In this document: piece by piece, positions 8,150 through 16,817 of the stretch
Layout of the letters: each line of letters starts with the position of its first letter
Position numbering within the stretch: the first letter of the stretch is position 1
DNA from: Helicobacter cetorum
GTDB taxonomy: Bacteria > Campylobacterota > Campylobacteria > Campylobacterales > UBA6016
Assembly (NCBI GenBank): GCA_022729705.1
Contig: DZAX01000004.1
Span: 51,656-115,655 of the forward strand
Length of the DNA: 64,000 nt
Reading direction: 5' to 3'
Made by a program: the position numbers and the translations under genes
The notes under the pieces: model-generated
The model's input: the letters and a program-made list of their open reading frames with translations, nothing else
Database searches by the model: none
What the model was told of the DNA's origin: nothing

Positions 8150-8419
8150 CTAATCAAACAAATCAGAATGGGCGCCTGTTCTCTCAAAAAATATTTTGTC
8201 AACCTCTATTTTATATATAAGCAACCAATCAGGTTCAATATGACATTCCATGCGTCCGACAAATTTTCCATGCAGTCGATGATTTCTGTATTTTTTAGGC
8301 AAAGGCTCTTTTGCAACCAGTTTGCCAATTATCTCTTTTAGTTTTTTTATATCTTTGTTTCGCTTCTTTGCAAGAGCCAAATCTTTTTCAAATTGATTTG
8401 TAAAATTCGGCTTTAGCAA
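8150..8419 (-). CDS. yafQ: YafQ-family mRNA interferase toxin
   Basis: An 89-residue RelE-superfamily toxin of the YafQ type, a ribosome-dependent endoribonuclease. Catalytic histidines are in place: NHRLHGKFVGRMECHIEPDW supplies the central His pair and the acidic residue, and ERTGAHSDLF at the C-terminus supplies the last His. It begins 2 bp after the DinJ-like antitoxin stop, the standard order antitoxin then toxin. The pair is bracketed by the 74-bp direct repeats. Confidence 0.9.
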   Translation of the reverse strand: MLKPNFTNQFEKDLALAKKRNKDIKKLKEIIGKLVAKEPLPKKYRNHRLHGKFVGRMECHIEPDWLLIYKIEVDKIFFERTGAHSDLFD

Positions 8420-8421
8420 TT

Positions 8422-8685
8422 TTATATACCAAGCTTTTCAAACATATCCTCGGCATTTTCGCATTTTGTAACGCATAAATTGTTATCCGTTGCCTCAAAT
8501 GTATCTATAGTTGTTTGATTTGGGGTTTTTATATCAAACGGCAAACTTTTATTTGCGACTACCTCGGAGAGCATAAGCCTTATGGCGTCTGATAACGATA
8601 GACCCATCTCTGAAAGCGCCTTTACGGCTTGCGCTTTTATGTCGGTATCGACCCTAGCCCTAACTATCGAAGATTGAGTACCCAT
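8422..8685 (-). CDS. dinJ: DinJ/RelB-family antitoxin
   Basis: Ribbon-helix-helix antitoxin of about 87 residues: SIVRARVDTDIKAQAVKAL is the DNA-binding strand and helix, followed by GLSLSDAIRLML, the classic RelB/DinJ motif. The frame stays open to 8760, but those extra codons come from the repeat copied from the acetyltransferase end; the ATG at 8685 (MGTQSSIV) starts the family homology. It autoregulates with YafQ in known systems. A TACAAT sequence in repeat copy B lies just upstream and may be its promoter. Confidence 0.88.
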   Translation of the reverse strand: MGTQSSIVRARVDTDIKAQAVKALSEMGLSLSDAIRLMLSEVVANKSLPFDIKTPNQTTIDTFEATDNNLCVTKCENAEDMFEKLGI

Positions 8686-8709
8686 TATGCAGCCCCTTGT
8701 TTTTGTTTT

Positions 8710-8783
8710 CAAATTGTACCCGCCAAACGCAAAAACAAAGCCTACAATTCCGCCGTCCACACGCCCATAAGCTTTTGGCTCTC
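8710..8783. repeat. 74-bp direct repeat, copy B (right of toxin-antitoxin cassette)
   Basis: Comprises the last codons, stop and trailer of the acetyltransferase gene. It is 645 bp from copy A with four mismatches (positions equivalent to 8091, 8098, 8108 and 8133 in copy A). The dinJ-yafQ pair is exactly enclosed. Confidence 0.9.
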
Positions 8784-9326
8784 CCCTGCCGCCCCTATAT
8801 CTTTCCAGCTGTATCGCGCCTTTTGCTCTTGTGATTTTTTAAATCCAAATCTCCGCCATAGATTATCCGGCGACACATAATCATTTGGGCGTAAAGGGTG
8901 ATTTTCTTCTCTCTCCACGGCGCACAAAGACGCTTGCTTAAATCCCATATTCTTAATGATAGAGACGGCGTTTGTGAGAAGCTTTGAGCCTATACCTTTG
9001 CCTCTGTAGCCTTTGCGTATCATCACCTCGCCTATGTAGTACGTCTTGGCTATCTCTTGCGGCTCAAAAACGCTCCGAAACTCCTCGTCCGCGTCTTTCA
9101 TACATATACCAGTACAAGCCGCGACAAAACCGCTTGCGTCCTCGCAAAAAATCAAAAAACTATTAGGCGAAGCGGCGTAACGGGCTAAGTATTTGCGCTC
9201 ATACTCTATATTTCCGTCATAAAGATATGGATATTCTGCAAATATCTCTATCCTAAAACGCCCTAGCCTTTCGGTATAACGCTCTATATCCGCACCCTGT
9301 GCGATTTGTAAATTTGACGTTGGCAA
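8742..9326 (-). CDS. GNAT-family N-acetyltransferase
   Basis: A 194-residue acetyl-CoA-dependent transferase. Motif A, the pyrophosphate-binding loop, is seen as RKGYRGKGIGSKLL around residues 104-117, after the strand TYYIGEVMI. An aromatic C-terminal region (NLWRRFGFKKS) fits the family. The substrate is unknown. The gene is separated from the restriction operon by the inserted dinJ-yafQ pair, whose flanking repeats derive from its 3' end. It probably once lay directly upstream of the Dam-like methylase. Confidence 0.85.
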   Translation of the reverse strand: MPTSNLQIAQGADIERYTERLGRFRIEIFAEYPYLYDGNIEYERKYLARYAASPNSFLIFCEDASGFVAACTGICMKDADEEFRSVFEPQEIAKTYYIGEVMIRKGYRGKGIGSKLLTNAVSIIKNMGFKQASLCAVEREENHPLRPNDYVSPDNLWRRFGFKKSQEQKARYSWKDIGAAGESQKLMGVWTAEL

Positions 9327-9440
9327 TTTGGTGCCCTCTTTGATTTAATATAAAACATTCTAGCATACCAAATTGTAAAAATTGTAAATTAAGTCGATAT
9401 ACAACACACATAGTTGTTTGGATTTTAAAAAGGGTAAATA

Positions 9441-9653
9441 GTGTCGCAAAAACAATCAGAAATTTTATTTTTAGTCGAAGAAGCTGAAGGTGGTGAGTTT
9501 GTCGCAAAAGCTGTTGGGGTATCTATTTATACGCAAGCCCCAACCCTAGAGGAGCTTAAGAAGAATATTTTTGAAGCTTTGGAGTGCCACTTTGAAGAAA
9601 ACACCCTTATACCGCCGATTGTCAGACTTCATATTGTCAAAGACGCCGCGTGA
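9441..9653 (+). CDS. HicB-like small protein
   Basis: A 70-residue protein with the HicB/DUF1902-type partial RNase H fold: ILFLVEEAEGGEFVAKAVG, then YTQAPTLEELKKNIFEALECHF. Such proteins are antitoxins when paired with HicA. Solitary copies are common in bacterial genomes and are often misnamed as dehydrogenase subunits. The GTG start follows a weak AGGG. No HicA-like gene is adjacent, so it is either an orphan antitoxin or has another regulatory role. Confidence 0.7.
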   Translation: MSQKQSEILFLVEEAEGGEFVAKAVGVSIYTQAPTLEELKKNIFEALECHFEENTLIPPIVRLHIVKDAA

Positions 9654-9755
9654 CATATATTTACACGCAAACACATCTCTAAAAGCCCAAAACAGCCGTT
9701 AATGAGCCTCAATATGTTAAAATATCAGATTTAGAAGAGACAAAGGATACAAATA

Positions 9756-10202
9756 ATGAAAGTACTATTAATACAAGATGTAAAAGCTCTAGGCAAAGCC
9801 GGAGAAATAAAAGAAGTAAAAGACGGTTATGGCAATAACTTTCTAATTGGCAAAGGGCTTGCGAAGCTGGCGACTCCGGCGGTCATGAAACAGTGGGAAG
9901 CTGGTGAGAGAGCCAAAAAAGAAGCGGCGGCGGCTGAGATAGCAAAGCTAAACGACGCAAAAGCAAAACTAGAAGAGATAAAGCTGGTTATTAAGACAAA
10001 AACAGGCGCAAACGGCGCGCTTTTTGGTTCTATCACAAAAGAGGAGATTGCAGACGAGCTAAAAAAACAGCACGGCGTTGAAATAGACAAAAAAAGCATA
10101 GAACACCACGGAGCAATCAAAGCAACGGGCGGATATGACCTTGATCTTAAAATGGGACACGGTATCCACGCAAAACTTCATCTTTTGATTGAGGCGATAT
10201 AA
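9756..10202 (+). CDS. rplI: 50S ribosomal protein L9
   Basis: At 148 residues it has the expected length for L9. The N-terminal rRNA-binding domain (MKVLLIQDVKALGKAGEIKE) contains the family signature with a Gly-rich loop (DGYGNNFLIGKGLA). A long connecting helix (about residues 45-75) leads to the C-terminal domain, with GANGALFGSIT. It is preceded by AAAGGA and followed after 3 bp by hslV. The order rplI-hslV-hslU-era is conserved in Campylobacter and Helicobacter. Confidence 0.98.
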   Translation: MKVLLIQDVKALGKAGEIKEVKDGYGNNFLIGKGLAKLATPAVMKQWEAGERAKKEAAAAEIAKLNDAKAKLEEIKLVIKTKTGANGALFGSITKEEIADELKKQHGVEIDKKSIEHHGAIKATGGYDLDLKMGHGIHAKLHLLIEAI

Positions 10203-10205
10203 ACA

Positions 10206-10742
10206 GTGTTTGAAGCAACCACAATACTAGCCTACTTAAAAGGCGGTAAAGCCGTCATAGGCGGCGACGGGCAGGTGACGTTTGGCAATTCGGTACTCAA
10301 ATCAAACGCCGTAAAGATAAGAAAACTATATGAAGGCAAGATACTAGCGGGGTTTGCCGGAAGCACGGCGGACGCTTTTACGCTTTTTGATATGTTTGAG
10401 AATATCCTTAGCCAAAAAAAGGGCGATTTACTAAAATCCGTCATAGAGTTTGCCAAAGAGTGGCGTAAAGATAAAGCCCTTAGACGGCTTGAGGCGATGA
10501 TGATAGTCCTTGATACCAAAAAGATATTTATCCTCACGGGAACGGGCGATGTGGTGGAACCTGAAGATGGAATGATGGCGTCTATCGGAAGCGGGGGAAA
10601 CTTTGCTATATCGGCGGCTAGAGCCATCGCAAGACACACCGATATGGACGCCGCCGAACTCGTCAAAGAGTCTCTTAAAATTGCAGGAGAACTCTGCATT
10701 TACACAAACCAAAACATCTCCATTTTGACACTGGAAAACTAG
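10206..10742 (+). CDS. hslV: ATP-dependent protease peptidase subunit HslV
   Basis: Threonine protease of the HslUV (ClpYQ) proteasome-like complex; 178 residues. It starts [10 protein letters not shown] from a GTG codon, so the catalytic Thr must be freed by removal of a short propeptide (MFEA), as in Helicobacter Hsl[11 protein letters not shown] is the family signature and [14 protein letters not shown] lines the active site. It lies between rplI and hslU with 1-3 bp gaps, so it is expressed as part of that operon. Confidence 0.97.
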   Translation: MFEATTILAYLKGGKAVIGGDGQVTFGNSVLKSNAVKIRKLYEGKILAGFAGSTADAFTLFDMFENILSQKKGDLLKSVIEFAKEWRKDKALRRLEAMMIVLDTKKIFILTGTGDVVEPEDGMMASIGSGGNFAISAARAIARHTDMDAAELVKESLKIAGELCIYTNQNISILTLEN

Positions 10743-10743
10743 C

Positions 10744-12072
10744 ATGAATCTAACCCCAAAAGAGATAGTAGCCGTATTAGACGAGTACGTCATAGGGCAA
10801 CAAAACGCAAAAAAAGTAATAGCCATAGCGCTAAGAAACCGTATGAGACGGCTTAAGCTCTCCCCCGAGATGCAAGAAGACGTAGTTCCAAAAAATATAC
10901 TGCTTATAGGTCCAACCGGCGTTGGTAAGACGGAAATCGCAAGAAGACTCGCCAAAACGTTTAACTTGCCGTTTGTCAAAGTAGAGGCTAGCAAATATAC
11001 AGAGGTCGGTTTTGTCGGTAGGGACGTTGAGTCTATGGTGCGCGACCTCGCCCTCGCCTCTTACAACCTTGTAAAAAAAGAGCACAAAGAGAGGCTAGCT
11101 CCGCAAATAAAAGAGAGAGCCTTGCACAAAACAGCTCTAAAGCTAATGCCGGAACCGCCAATGGGCGCCTCTGAAGAGAAAAAAGAGGAGCACAAAAAAG
11201 CTCTCGAAAAGATGAAAGCAAAAGTAGTCTCAGGCGAAGCGGACGCTCTAAAAATAGAGGTGGAACACTCACGCTCAGCGAGTGACGGCTACGACTCAAG
11301 CCTACCGCCGGAGGTCGCCAAAATCCAAGAGTCTTTCTCAAAAATATTGGGCGGACTAGAGAAAAAAGATGTAAAAAAAGAGGTAAGCGTCAAAGAGGCT
11401 ATATCTATTTTTGAACACGAAGCCGCTGAGGAGCTTGTAGATAACGAAGCGATAAAGACGGAGGCTGTAAGACGCACCGAAGAAGAGGGAATAGTATTTA
11501 TAGACGAGATAGACAAAATAGCCGTTAGCTCTTCTCAATCATCAAGACAAGACCCAAGCAAAGAGGGGGTGCAAAGAGACCTTTTGCCGATTATCGAGGG
11601 TTCTACGGTAAATACAAAGCTTGGACAGATAGACACAGACCACATACTTTTTATAGCGGCGGGAGCGTTTCATCTTACAAAGCCAAGCGACCTTATACCA
11701 GAGCTTCAAGGAAGATTTCCGCTTAGAGTTGAGATGGAGTCTTTGGATGAAGATGCGCTGTATGACATACTCACAAAGCCGAAAAACTCTATACTAAGAC
11801 AGTATGAGGCGCTTTTGGGAGCTGAAGATGTTGAGGTTGTATTTGAAGAAGAGGCTGTGCGGGCGATGGCTCGTCTAGCGCAAAAGGCAAACGAGAAGAC
11901 TGAGGATATAGGCGCAAGACGGCTTCACACCGTTATTGAAAGGGTGATGGAGGATATTAGCTTTGAAGCCGATACGATGGCGGGACAGAAACTATCCATC
12001 ACAAGCGAGCTGGTTTTGCAAAAGCTAGAAAACATCGTAGAAAACATAGATCACGCAAGGTATATTCTTTGA
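10744..12072 (+). CDS. hslU: HslU ATPase (unfoldase of HslUV)
   Basis: AAA+ unfoldase of 442 residues feeding HslV. It shows the HslU N-terminus (TPKEIVAVLDEYVIGQ), Walker A GPTGVGKTE at residues 56-64, and a charged intermediate domain (about 110-230). Walker B is in IVFIDEIDKIA and sensor motifs are in ELQGRFPLRVE. The last residues (DHARYIL) form the conserved tail that docks into HslV. The stop overlaps the era start by 4 bp. A short piece of its 3' region recurs at 21493-21510. Confidence 0.98.
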   Translation: MNLTPKEIVAVLDEYVIGQQNAKKVIAIALRNRMRRLKLSPEMQEDVVPKNILLIGPTGVGKTEIARRLAKTFNLPFVKVEASKYTEVGFVGRDVESMVRDLALASYNLVKKEHKERLAPQIKERALHKTALKLMPEPPMGASEEKKEEHKKALEKMKAKVVSGEADALKIEVEHSRSASDGYDSSLPPEVAKIQESFSKILGGLEKKDVKKEVSVKEAISIFEHEAAEELVDNEAIKTEAVRRTEEEGIVFIDEIDKIAVSSSQSSRQDPSKEGVQRDLLPIIEGSTVNTKLGQIDTDHILFIAAGAFHLTKPSDLIPELQGRFPLRVEMESLDEDALYDILTKPKNSILRQYEALLGAEDVEVVFEEEAVRAMARLAQKANEKTEDIGARRLHTVIERVMEDISFEADTMAGQKLSITSELVLQKLENIVENIDHARYIL

Positions 12073-12959
12073 GCACAAACACAAAATGCGGCTTTGTAGC
12101 CGTAATCGGAAAACCAAACGCAGGTAAAAGCACGCTTCTAAACTGGCTCGTTGGCGAAAAAATAATGCTTGTAAGCCACAAGGCAAACGCGACTAGAAAA
12201 AGGCTAAAAGGCATCTTAATGCACAAAGACGCCCAAATAGTGTTAATAGACACGCCGGGGATTCAAACGGGTAATAAACTGCTAAACGAATATATGCTGG
12301 GAGAGGCGATAAAAGCGGTTAGCGATGCCGACCTTATACTTTTTATCGCCGACGTTCGGTTTGCGCTAAAAGATTATGAGGAGTTTTTGGCGATTTGCGG
12401 CGGCAAACCGCATATACTGCTTGTCAATAAAATAGATATGCAGACTCACGAAAAGCTGCTTCAGACGATAGAAGCGCTAAACGCCCACAAAGACAGCTTT
12501 TTGGAGCTTATCCCGATAAGCGCAACAAAAGAAAACGGCAAAGATGAGATACTAGATGCGGCGGTAAAATACTTGCCAGACTCACCGTATCTGTACGACC
12601 CTGAACTTTTGACCGACCAACATATTAGAGAGATTTACAAAGAGATAATAAGAGAAGAGCTCTTCAACGGGCTAAGCGACGAGATACCATACGAGAGCGA
12701 CGTGGTTATAAACAAGATAATTGAAAGCGAAACAATAGACAAAGTTTACGCTGTCATAATAGCCAACAAAGACTCGCAAAAAGCTATGATTATCGGCAAA
12801 AGCGGACAAACAATCAAAAGAATAGGCACAAAAGCAAGGGTCGCCCTTGAGAAATTTTCGCAAAAAAAGATACATTTAGAGCTACTAGTCAAAACAAATA
12901 AAAATTGGACGACGGATAAAAAAGGGCTTGCGGAATATGGGTACGATTTCGAATCTTAA
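12069..12959 (+). CDS. era: GTPase Era
   Basis: Ribosome-maturation GTPase binding the 3' end of 16S rRNA; 296 residues. G1 is GKPNAGKST, G3 is DTPG, and G4 is NKID. The C-terminal KH domain has KAMIIGKSGQTIKRIG as its RNA-binding loop. It uses a TTG start overlapping hslU. Its last 900 bases are partly duplicated at 21511-21980 and 24337-24481. In the third copy the ATG of the pilus operon lies inside the era 3' end, which suggests the ancestral gene order was era directly followed by that operon. Confidence 0.97.
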   Translation: MSTNTKCGFVAVIGKPNAGKSTLLNWLVGEKIMLVSHKANATRKRLKGILMHKDAQIVLIDTPGIQTGNKLLNEYMLGEAIKAVSDADLILFIADVRFALKDYEEFLAICGGKPHILLVNKIDMQTHEKLLQTIEALNAHKDSFLELIPISATKENGKDEILDAAVKYLPDSPYLYDPELLTDQHIREIYKEIIREELFNGLSDEIPYESDVVINKIIESETIDKVYAVIIANKDSQKAMIIGKSGQTIKRIGTKARVALEKFSQKKIHLELLVKTNKNWTTDKKGLAEYGYDFES

Positions 12960-13067
12960 ACACCGATGTTACGCACCAAAACGAACTCGTCCGTTTTGGC
13001 GGCAAGGACATAAATGTCCCTGCACCCCCTAAAGCTACGAAAACTTCGTTTTCGAGAGTTATGTGCG
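12960..13067 (+). repeat. hairpin-linker-hairpin intergenic repeat, copy 2
   Basis: Follows the era stop directly. Stem 0 is CCAAAACG/CGTTTTGG (12976-12999), stem 1 is GGACATAAATGTCC, then the linker ACCCCCTAAAGCTA and stem 2 CGAAAACTTCGTTTTCG, then AGAGT. It is nearly identical to 21981-22088 because both belong to the duplicated era end. Bases 13068-13198 hold no recognisable gene. Confidence 0.88.
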
Positions 13068-13198
13068 GTTTTATGCGGCTAGCGAGCATGAGACGGGTGC
13101 TGGAGGCTTACATTCTTGCCATAAGCTTATTTATACATAACATTTAGTTATATATGCTTTTTGCTCTTTTTTATTAAAGCGTCGAAGTCGGATATTAT

Positions 13199-16126
13199 CT
13201 ACACTCTTGCAACTCGCTCCAAAACAACCTCAAACAATTTGGCGGTAATAAACTTTTTAAACTCCTCGTCATCAGTATATTTTTGAAATAGTGAAAAATT
13301 ATCATCAATATAATTCTGAAACTTATCGTTAAGCACTTTGTCGAAAGTTATTTTCATATTTTGCTTGTCTGTATTCTTTGTTGTTTTCATAAACTCTTCA
13401 TCGCTCAAAACATCATCGCTTATATTTTTCAAAGTTCTTTTGACCTTATCATCCTCACCCCAGTCAATATCGCCAAACTTGTCATTAAATGATTGAACTA
13501 TGCTTGACAGTAAGTCTAGCTCCGGCTCGCTACCGTTTCCGCTCTCGCCACTTGATGGCTTTAGTATTCCGGCTCCACTCAGTGTTATGCTATCTTGTTT
13601 GTCAAGTTGGAGTCTGTAACTATCAAAATCTATGTTGTTTAATATACCTTTTGCTAAATCTTCGTTTTGATGTAGTTCTAGCTTTGGTAGTAGTTTTGAT
13701 AGAAATATGGAGAGCTTTTCTAACTCCACGCTTTCGTAAGGCAGTATTTGTGAAAGAAATGAATATGTCCTAAGATAACTAACCGATTTTTTGACAAAAC
13801 TGCCCTGTTCATCTACGCTTCGCTTGCCAAACTCATCTTTAACTCTATCGAGTATCCTATGGATGATATTTTCTTTTGATCCTTTCATTATCTCGGCGAC
13901 AAACTCATCTATATCGCTTTTTGCATATATTTGGAACTCGTTAAGGCTGTCTTTTAGGTCAAACAGCTTGTTTGGGTCTGTGCCTTCTTCTAGCGCCGTT
14001 GTTTCGTAGTAATCTTTGAATGCTAGGTAAATATCGGTATGCGCATTATAAAAGTCCAAAACAAATGTGTCTTCTTTGTTTGGGCAGATTCTATTTAGCC
14101 TTGACAATGTTTGCACCGCCGTTACGCCGCCTAGCTTTTTGTCAACATACATCGTATGAAGTAGCGGCTCGTCAAATCCAGTCTGATATTTATTTGCCAC
14201 TATCAAAAACTTATATTCGCCGGTATGGAATTTTTCTTTTGTCTTTGAGTCCGCAAAGCCGTTTAGCCCCGCTTCGGTATATTCGCTTCCGTCAAGCTTG
14301 ACGGAGCCGGAGAATGCAACTACTGCTTTGTATTTTGAACCCATATTTGCTAGTTTTTGTTTGAACGCAAAAAAGTATTTGACCGCATGCTCTCTTGAGC
14401 CGGTCACCACCATGGCTTTGGCGGTTCCTTTGATTTTTGATATTGTGTGCTCGTAAAAATGCTCCGCCATTATCTCTGTTTTGCGCTCTATCGCCACTTC
14501 ATTTTTTTCTACAAATTGCCTTAGTTTGCTTGAAGCTCTTTTTTTGTCGTATTTTGGGTCGTTTTCTATCGCTTTGATTAAGTGGTAGTAGCTGTTGCAT
14601 GCCGTATAGTTTTTGAGCACATCGAGGATAAAACCCTCTTCAATAGCCTGTTTCATTGAATATAGATGAAACGACTGATATTTACCGTCACTTCTTTTTT
14701 CTCCGAAAAGCTCTAGCGTCTTTTGTTTTGGTGTGGCAGTGAAAGCGAAGTAGGAGGCGTTTGCTTGAAACTTCTTGCTTTTGATTAGCTCCACTATGGC
14801 ATCTTCATCGGTTAGCTCCTCTTCATCGTCATTGCTTGCGATTGTCTTTCCTAGCCCTTGAGCGGTTTTTCCGCTTTGGCTTGAGTGTGCCTCGTCGATG
14901 ATAACGGCAAATTTTTTGTTGCTTAGTTTTGTGATGTCGTCCGCAATATACGGAAACTTCTGGATAGTGGAAATAACTATCTTTTTGCCCTCTTCAAGCG
15001 ACTCTTTGAGGTGTTTGCTCCCATGAGTGATGGGCTCTACGACGCCTTTTACATGGTGGAATTGTTTGATATTGTCTTGTATCTGCTTATCCAGTACGGT
15101 TCTATCCGTCACCACAATCACCGTATCAAAAAGCGCTTTTGTGCCGCTGGTATCAAATAATCCGACTAGTTGATGAGCCAGCCAGCTTATAGAGTTGCTT
15201 TTGCCGCTTCCGGCGCTATGCTGTATCAAATATCGCTTACCGACTCCGTTACTTTTCACGCTATCCAAAAGCCCCCTGACAACATCAAGTTGATGAAACC
15301 TCGGGAAAATCAGCTTGTCATCGTCTTTGATATATTGCACAAAATTTTTGATTATGTTAGTCAAGCTATCTTTTTGAAGTATATTTTCCCATAGATATGC
15401 AGTTTTTACACCGTTGCTAGATGGATTTCCCGCTCCGTTTTGTAGCTCCAAATCTGCTTTTCCGCTGTTGAGCCCACGGTTAAAAGGCAAGAAATGCGTC
15501 TTAGCTCCGTTTAGCTTTGTCGCCATGTATATCAGCTGTGAATCAAGCGCAAAATGAACCAAACATCTACCAAAACGGAAAAGCTCTTCTTTTGGGTCTC
15601 TATCATTGTTGTACTGCCTGATAGCGTCGCTTACACTTTGTCCCGTTAGTTCATTTTTTAGCTCTATCGTCGCTACCGGTATGCCGTTGATAAAAACGCC
15701 CATATCTAGCGATTTTTCGTTTTGGGTACTGTAGTGAAGTTGTCTTGTTATGGAAAATATATTTTTACTGTAGTTGATACCGTCTTGTTCGTTATAGGCA
15801 GAATTTGGCTTGTCATACATCAAAGTCAAATCTACGCCGTTATCCGTAATACCGCTTCTTAGAACTGTTATGAGCTTGTTTAATTGTATCTGCTTGAATA
15901 GTCGTTTTGCTATTTTGGCTTTGTAGTCTGCCCCATAAATCTTTTCTAACTTATCAAGGCTCTCCCTTTGTGTATCTTGCAAAAACTCAAATAGTAGTTC
16001 AACATCAAGGCAAAGCTCTCTATCATAACTCCTAAAATCCCTTTTTCGATAGCCGCTAGCTTCGCCCGTCAAGTGCTCTTCGATAAACTCTTCAAGGTTT
16101 TTTTCTTTAAGTTCCGTCATCTGCAT
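13199..16126 (-). CDS. hsdR: type I restriction enzyme R subunit (HsdR)
   Basis: Motor and nuclease subunit of a type I restriction system; 975 residues, typical length. The N-terminal PD-(D/E)xK nuclease region shows LDMGVFINGIPVATIELKNE. The helicase core has a Walker A-like HSAGSGKSNS, DEAH in VIIDEAHSSQSG, motif III in FAFTATPKQKT, and motif VI-like ALQTLSRLNR (here VQTLSRLNR). The C-terminus is helical for HsdM contact. It is the last gene of the type I operon, separated from hsdS by inserted and broken genes. No frameshift is apparent, so it appears functional. Confidence 0.95.
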   Translation of the reverse strand: MQMTELKEKNLEEFIEEHLTGEASGYRKRDFRSYDRELCLDVELLFEFLQDTQRESLDKLEKIYGADYKAKIAKRLFKQIQLNKLITVLRSGITDNGVDLTLMYDKPNSAYNEQDGINYSKNIFSITRQLHYSTQNEKSLDMGVFINGIPVATIELKNELTGQSVSDAIRQYNNDRDPKEELFRFGRCLVHFALDSQLIYMATKLNGAKTHFLPFNRGLNSGKADLELQNGAGNPSSNGVKTAYLWENILQKDSLTNIIKNFVQYIKDDDKLIFPRFHQLDVVRGLLDSVKSNGVGKRYLIQHSAGSGKSNSISWLAHQLVGLFDTSGTKALFDTVIVVTDRTVLDKQIQDNIKQFHHVKGVVEPITHGSKHLKESLEEGKKIVISTIQKFPYIADDITKLSNKKFAVIIDEAHSSQSGKTAQGLGKTIASNDDEEELTDEDAIVELIKSKKFQANASYFAFTATPKQKTLELFGEKRSDGKYQSFHLYSMKQAIEEGFILDVLKNYTACNSYYHLIKAIENDPKYDKKRASSKLRQFVEKNEVAIERKTEIMAEHFYEHTISKIKGTAKAMVVTGSREHAVKYFFAFKQKLANMGSKYKAVVAFSGSVKLDGSEYTEAGLNGFADSKTKEKFHTGEYKFLIVANKYQTGFDEPLLHTMYVDKKLGGVTAVQTLSRLNRICPNKEDTFVLDFYNAHTDIYLAFKDYYETTALEEGTDPNKLFDLKDSLNEFQIYAKSDIDEFVAEIMKGSKENIIHRILDRVKDEFGKRSVDEQGSFVKKSVSYLRTYSFLSQILPYESVELEKLSIFLSKLLPKLELHQNEDLAKGILNNIDFDSYRLQLDKQDSITLSGAGILKPSSGESGNGSEPELDLLSSIVQSFNDKFGDIDWGEDDKVKRTLKNISDDVLSDEEFMKTTKNTDKQNMKITFDKVLNDKFQNYIDDNFSLFQKYTDDEEFKKFITAKLFEVVLERVARV

Positions 16127-16233
16127 TCCTGCTTAGTTTTTATCATTTTTTAATATTGCATATTGTAGTATTCGCCCGCTCAGACATTATGTGTCAAGAG
16201 GTGGCTTTCGTCTAGCCTTATAGGCGACCAACT

Positions 16234-16452
16234 TCAAAACCATTCACAATCGCCCAATCTTCCATCGGTTTTATTTTTATAACTCTCAAATTTTTTTTCA
16301 AAAGCATCCCTCTTTTTTTGATTGTCGATATAAAAACTTGTCACCAAATAAGAGCTACTTGCGCCCAACTTTTGCAAAATTACTACAAAATCATGATTGT
16401 AACCCCATAGGTACAAACGAATTTTTCTATCGTCTTCAAAATAGTAAAACCA
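16234..16452 (-). pseudogene. C-terminal fragment of a PBECR-like nuclease or phage-derived domain
   Basis: Directly after the amber stop of the DUF3800 fragment, and in the same frame, the sequence reads FYYFEDDRKIRLYLWGYN, HDFVVILQKLG and YLVTSFYIDN before a Lys-rich tail. This resembles the last strands of phage-associated barnase/EndoU/RelE-like domains (PBECR), recalled from memory. No start codon with a binding site or N-terminal domain is present. It looks like a fragment joined to the DUF3800 remnant by deletion. Confidence 0.4.
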
Positions 16453-16773
16453 CTAGTAAAAAATATCAGCCTCGCCGTCATTGTGCGCATCGTGATTTAG
16501 ATTTGATTTATTGAGTACCACTTGAGTGTTAAACTTCAAATGTATGCTCGAAAAAAAGAACTCCAAAAGCTCATCGTAAAAATCAAATTGTTTATTGCTA
16601 AGTTCCGTCCATTTGAGCTCAATATTGTAGTTGTGTTTGTGTTTTAGCGATTTTATTTGTCTATTGACATGCTCTACCTGCTCGCTCGGACACAAGATGC
16701 CGCCAAGAACCATTAAGTTTGATGCGTCGCTATACAGATGATTGCTTTCGTCGCAAAAGATTTTGTATTTCAT
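16453..16773 (-). pseudogene. DUF3800 protein, truncated N-terminal part
   Basis: A 106-codon frame showing the start of a DUF3800 protein: MKYKIFCDESN, VLGGILCPSE, NIELKWTELS and a final HNDGEADIFY. Full-length members are over 200 residues and have an RNase H-like fold with acidic catalytic residues; only the first of these are present. The stop is TAG, after which the next residues (WFYYF) still fit the family before similarity moves to an unrelated domain. Its ATG overlaps the TGA of a remnant hsdS end, so it was originally coupled to hsdS. Confidence 0.65.
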
Positions 16774-16782
16774 GAGTTGACC

Positions 16783-16817
16783 TTTATTTTCCCCGTTACG
16801 ACTTCATTTATGAGGCT
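16783..16817. repeat. 35-bp direct repeat, copy A (remnant hsdS 3' end)
   Basis: Matches 18295-18329 at 33 of 35 positions. On the minus strand it encodes SLINEVVTGKIK, the exact C-terminus of HsdS, ending in its own TGA that overlaps the DUF3800 start. It marks the downstream border of the HipA-like/DUF3037 cassette. Confidence 0.92.

Noticed and set aside
8422..8760. Extended N-terminus of the DinJ-like antitoxin
   Set aside because: The extra 25 codons are read from the repeat copied from the acetyltransferase gene and are not part of the family.
8065..8783. Tyrosine-recombinase att sites
   Set aside because: The repeats are imperfect copies of coding sequence with no integrase between them and no tRNA; gene-end duplication explains them better.
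10206..10220. HslV start as an error because Thr is not residue 2
   Set aside because: MFEATTIL is the normal Campylobacterota/Helicobacter N-terminus with a short propeptide.
10232..10699. Long open frames antisense to hslV (and similar ones over gyrA, recJ, pyrG and the GspE-type ATPase)
   Set aside because: They lie opposite well-conserved genes, have Ser/Leu-rich compositions typical of reversed codons, and show no binding site or homology.
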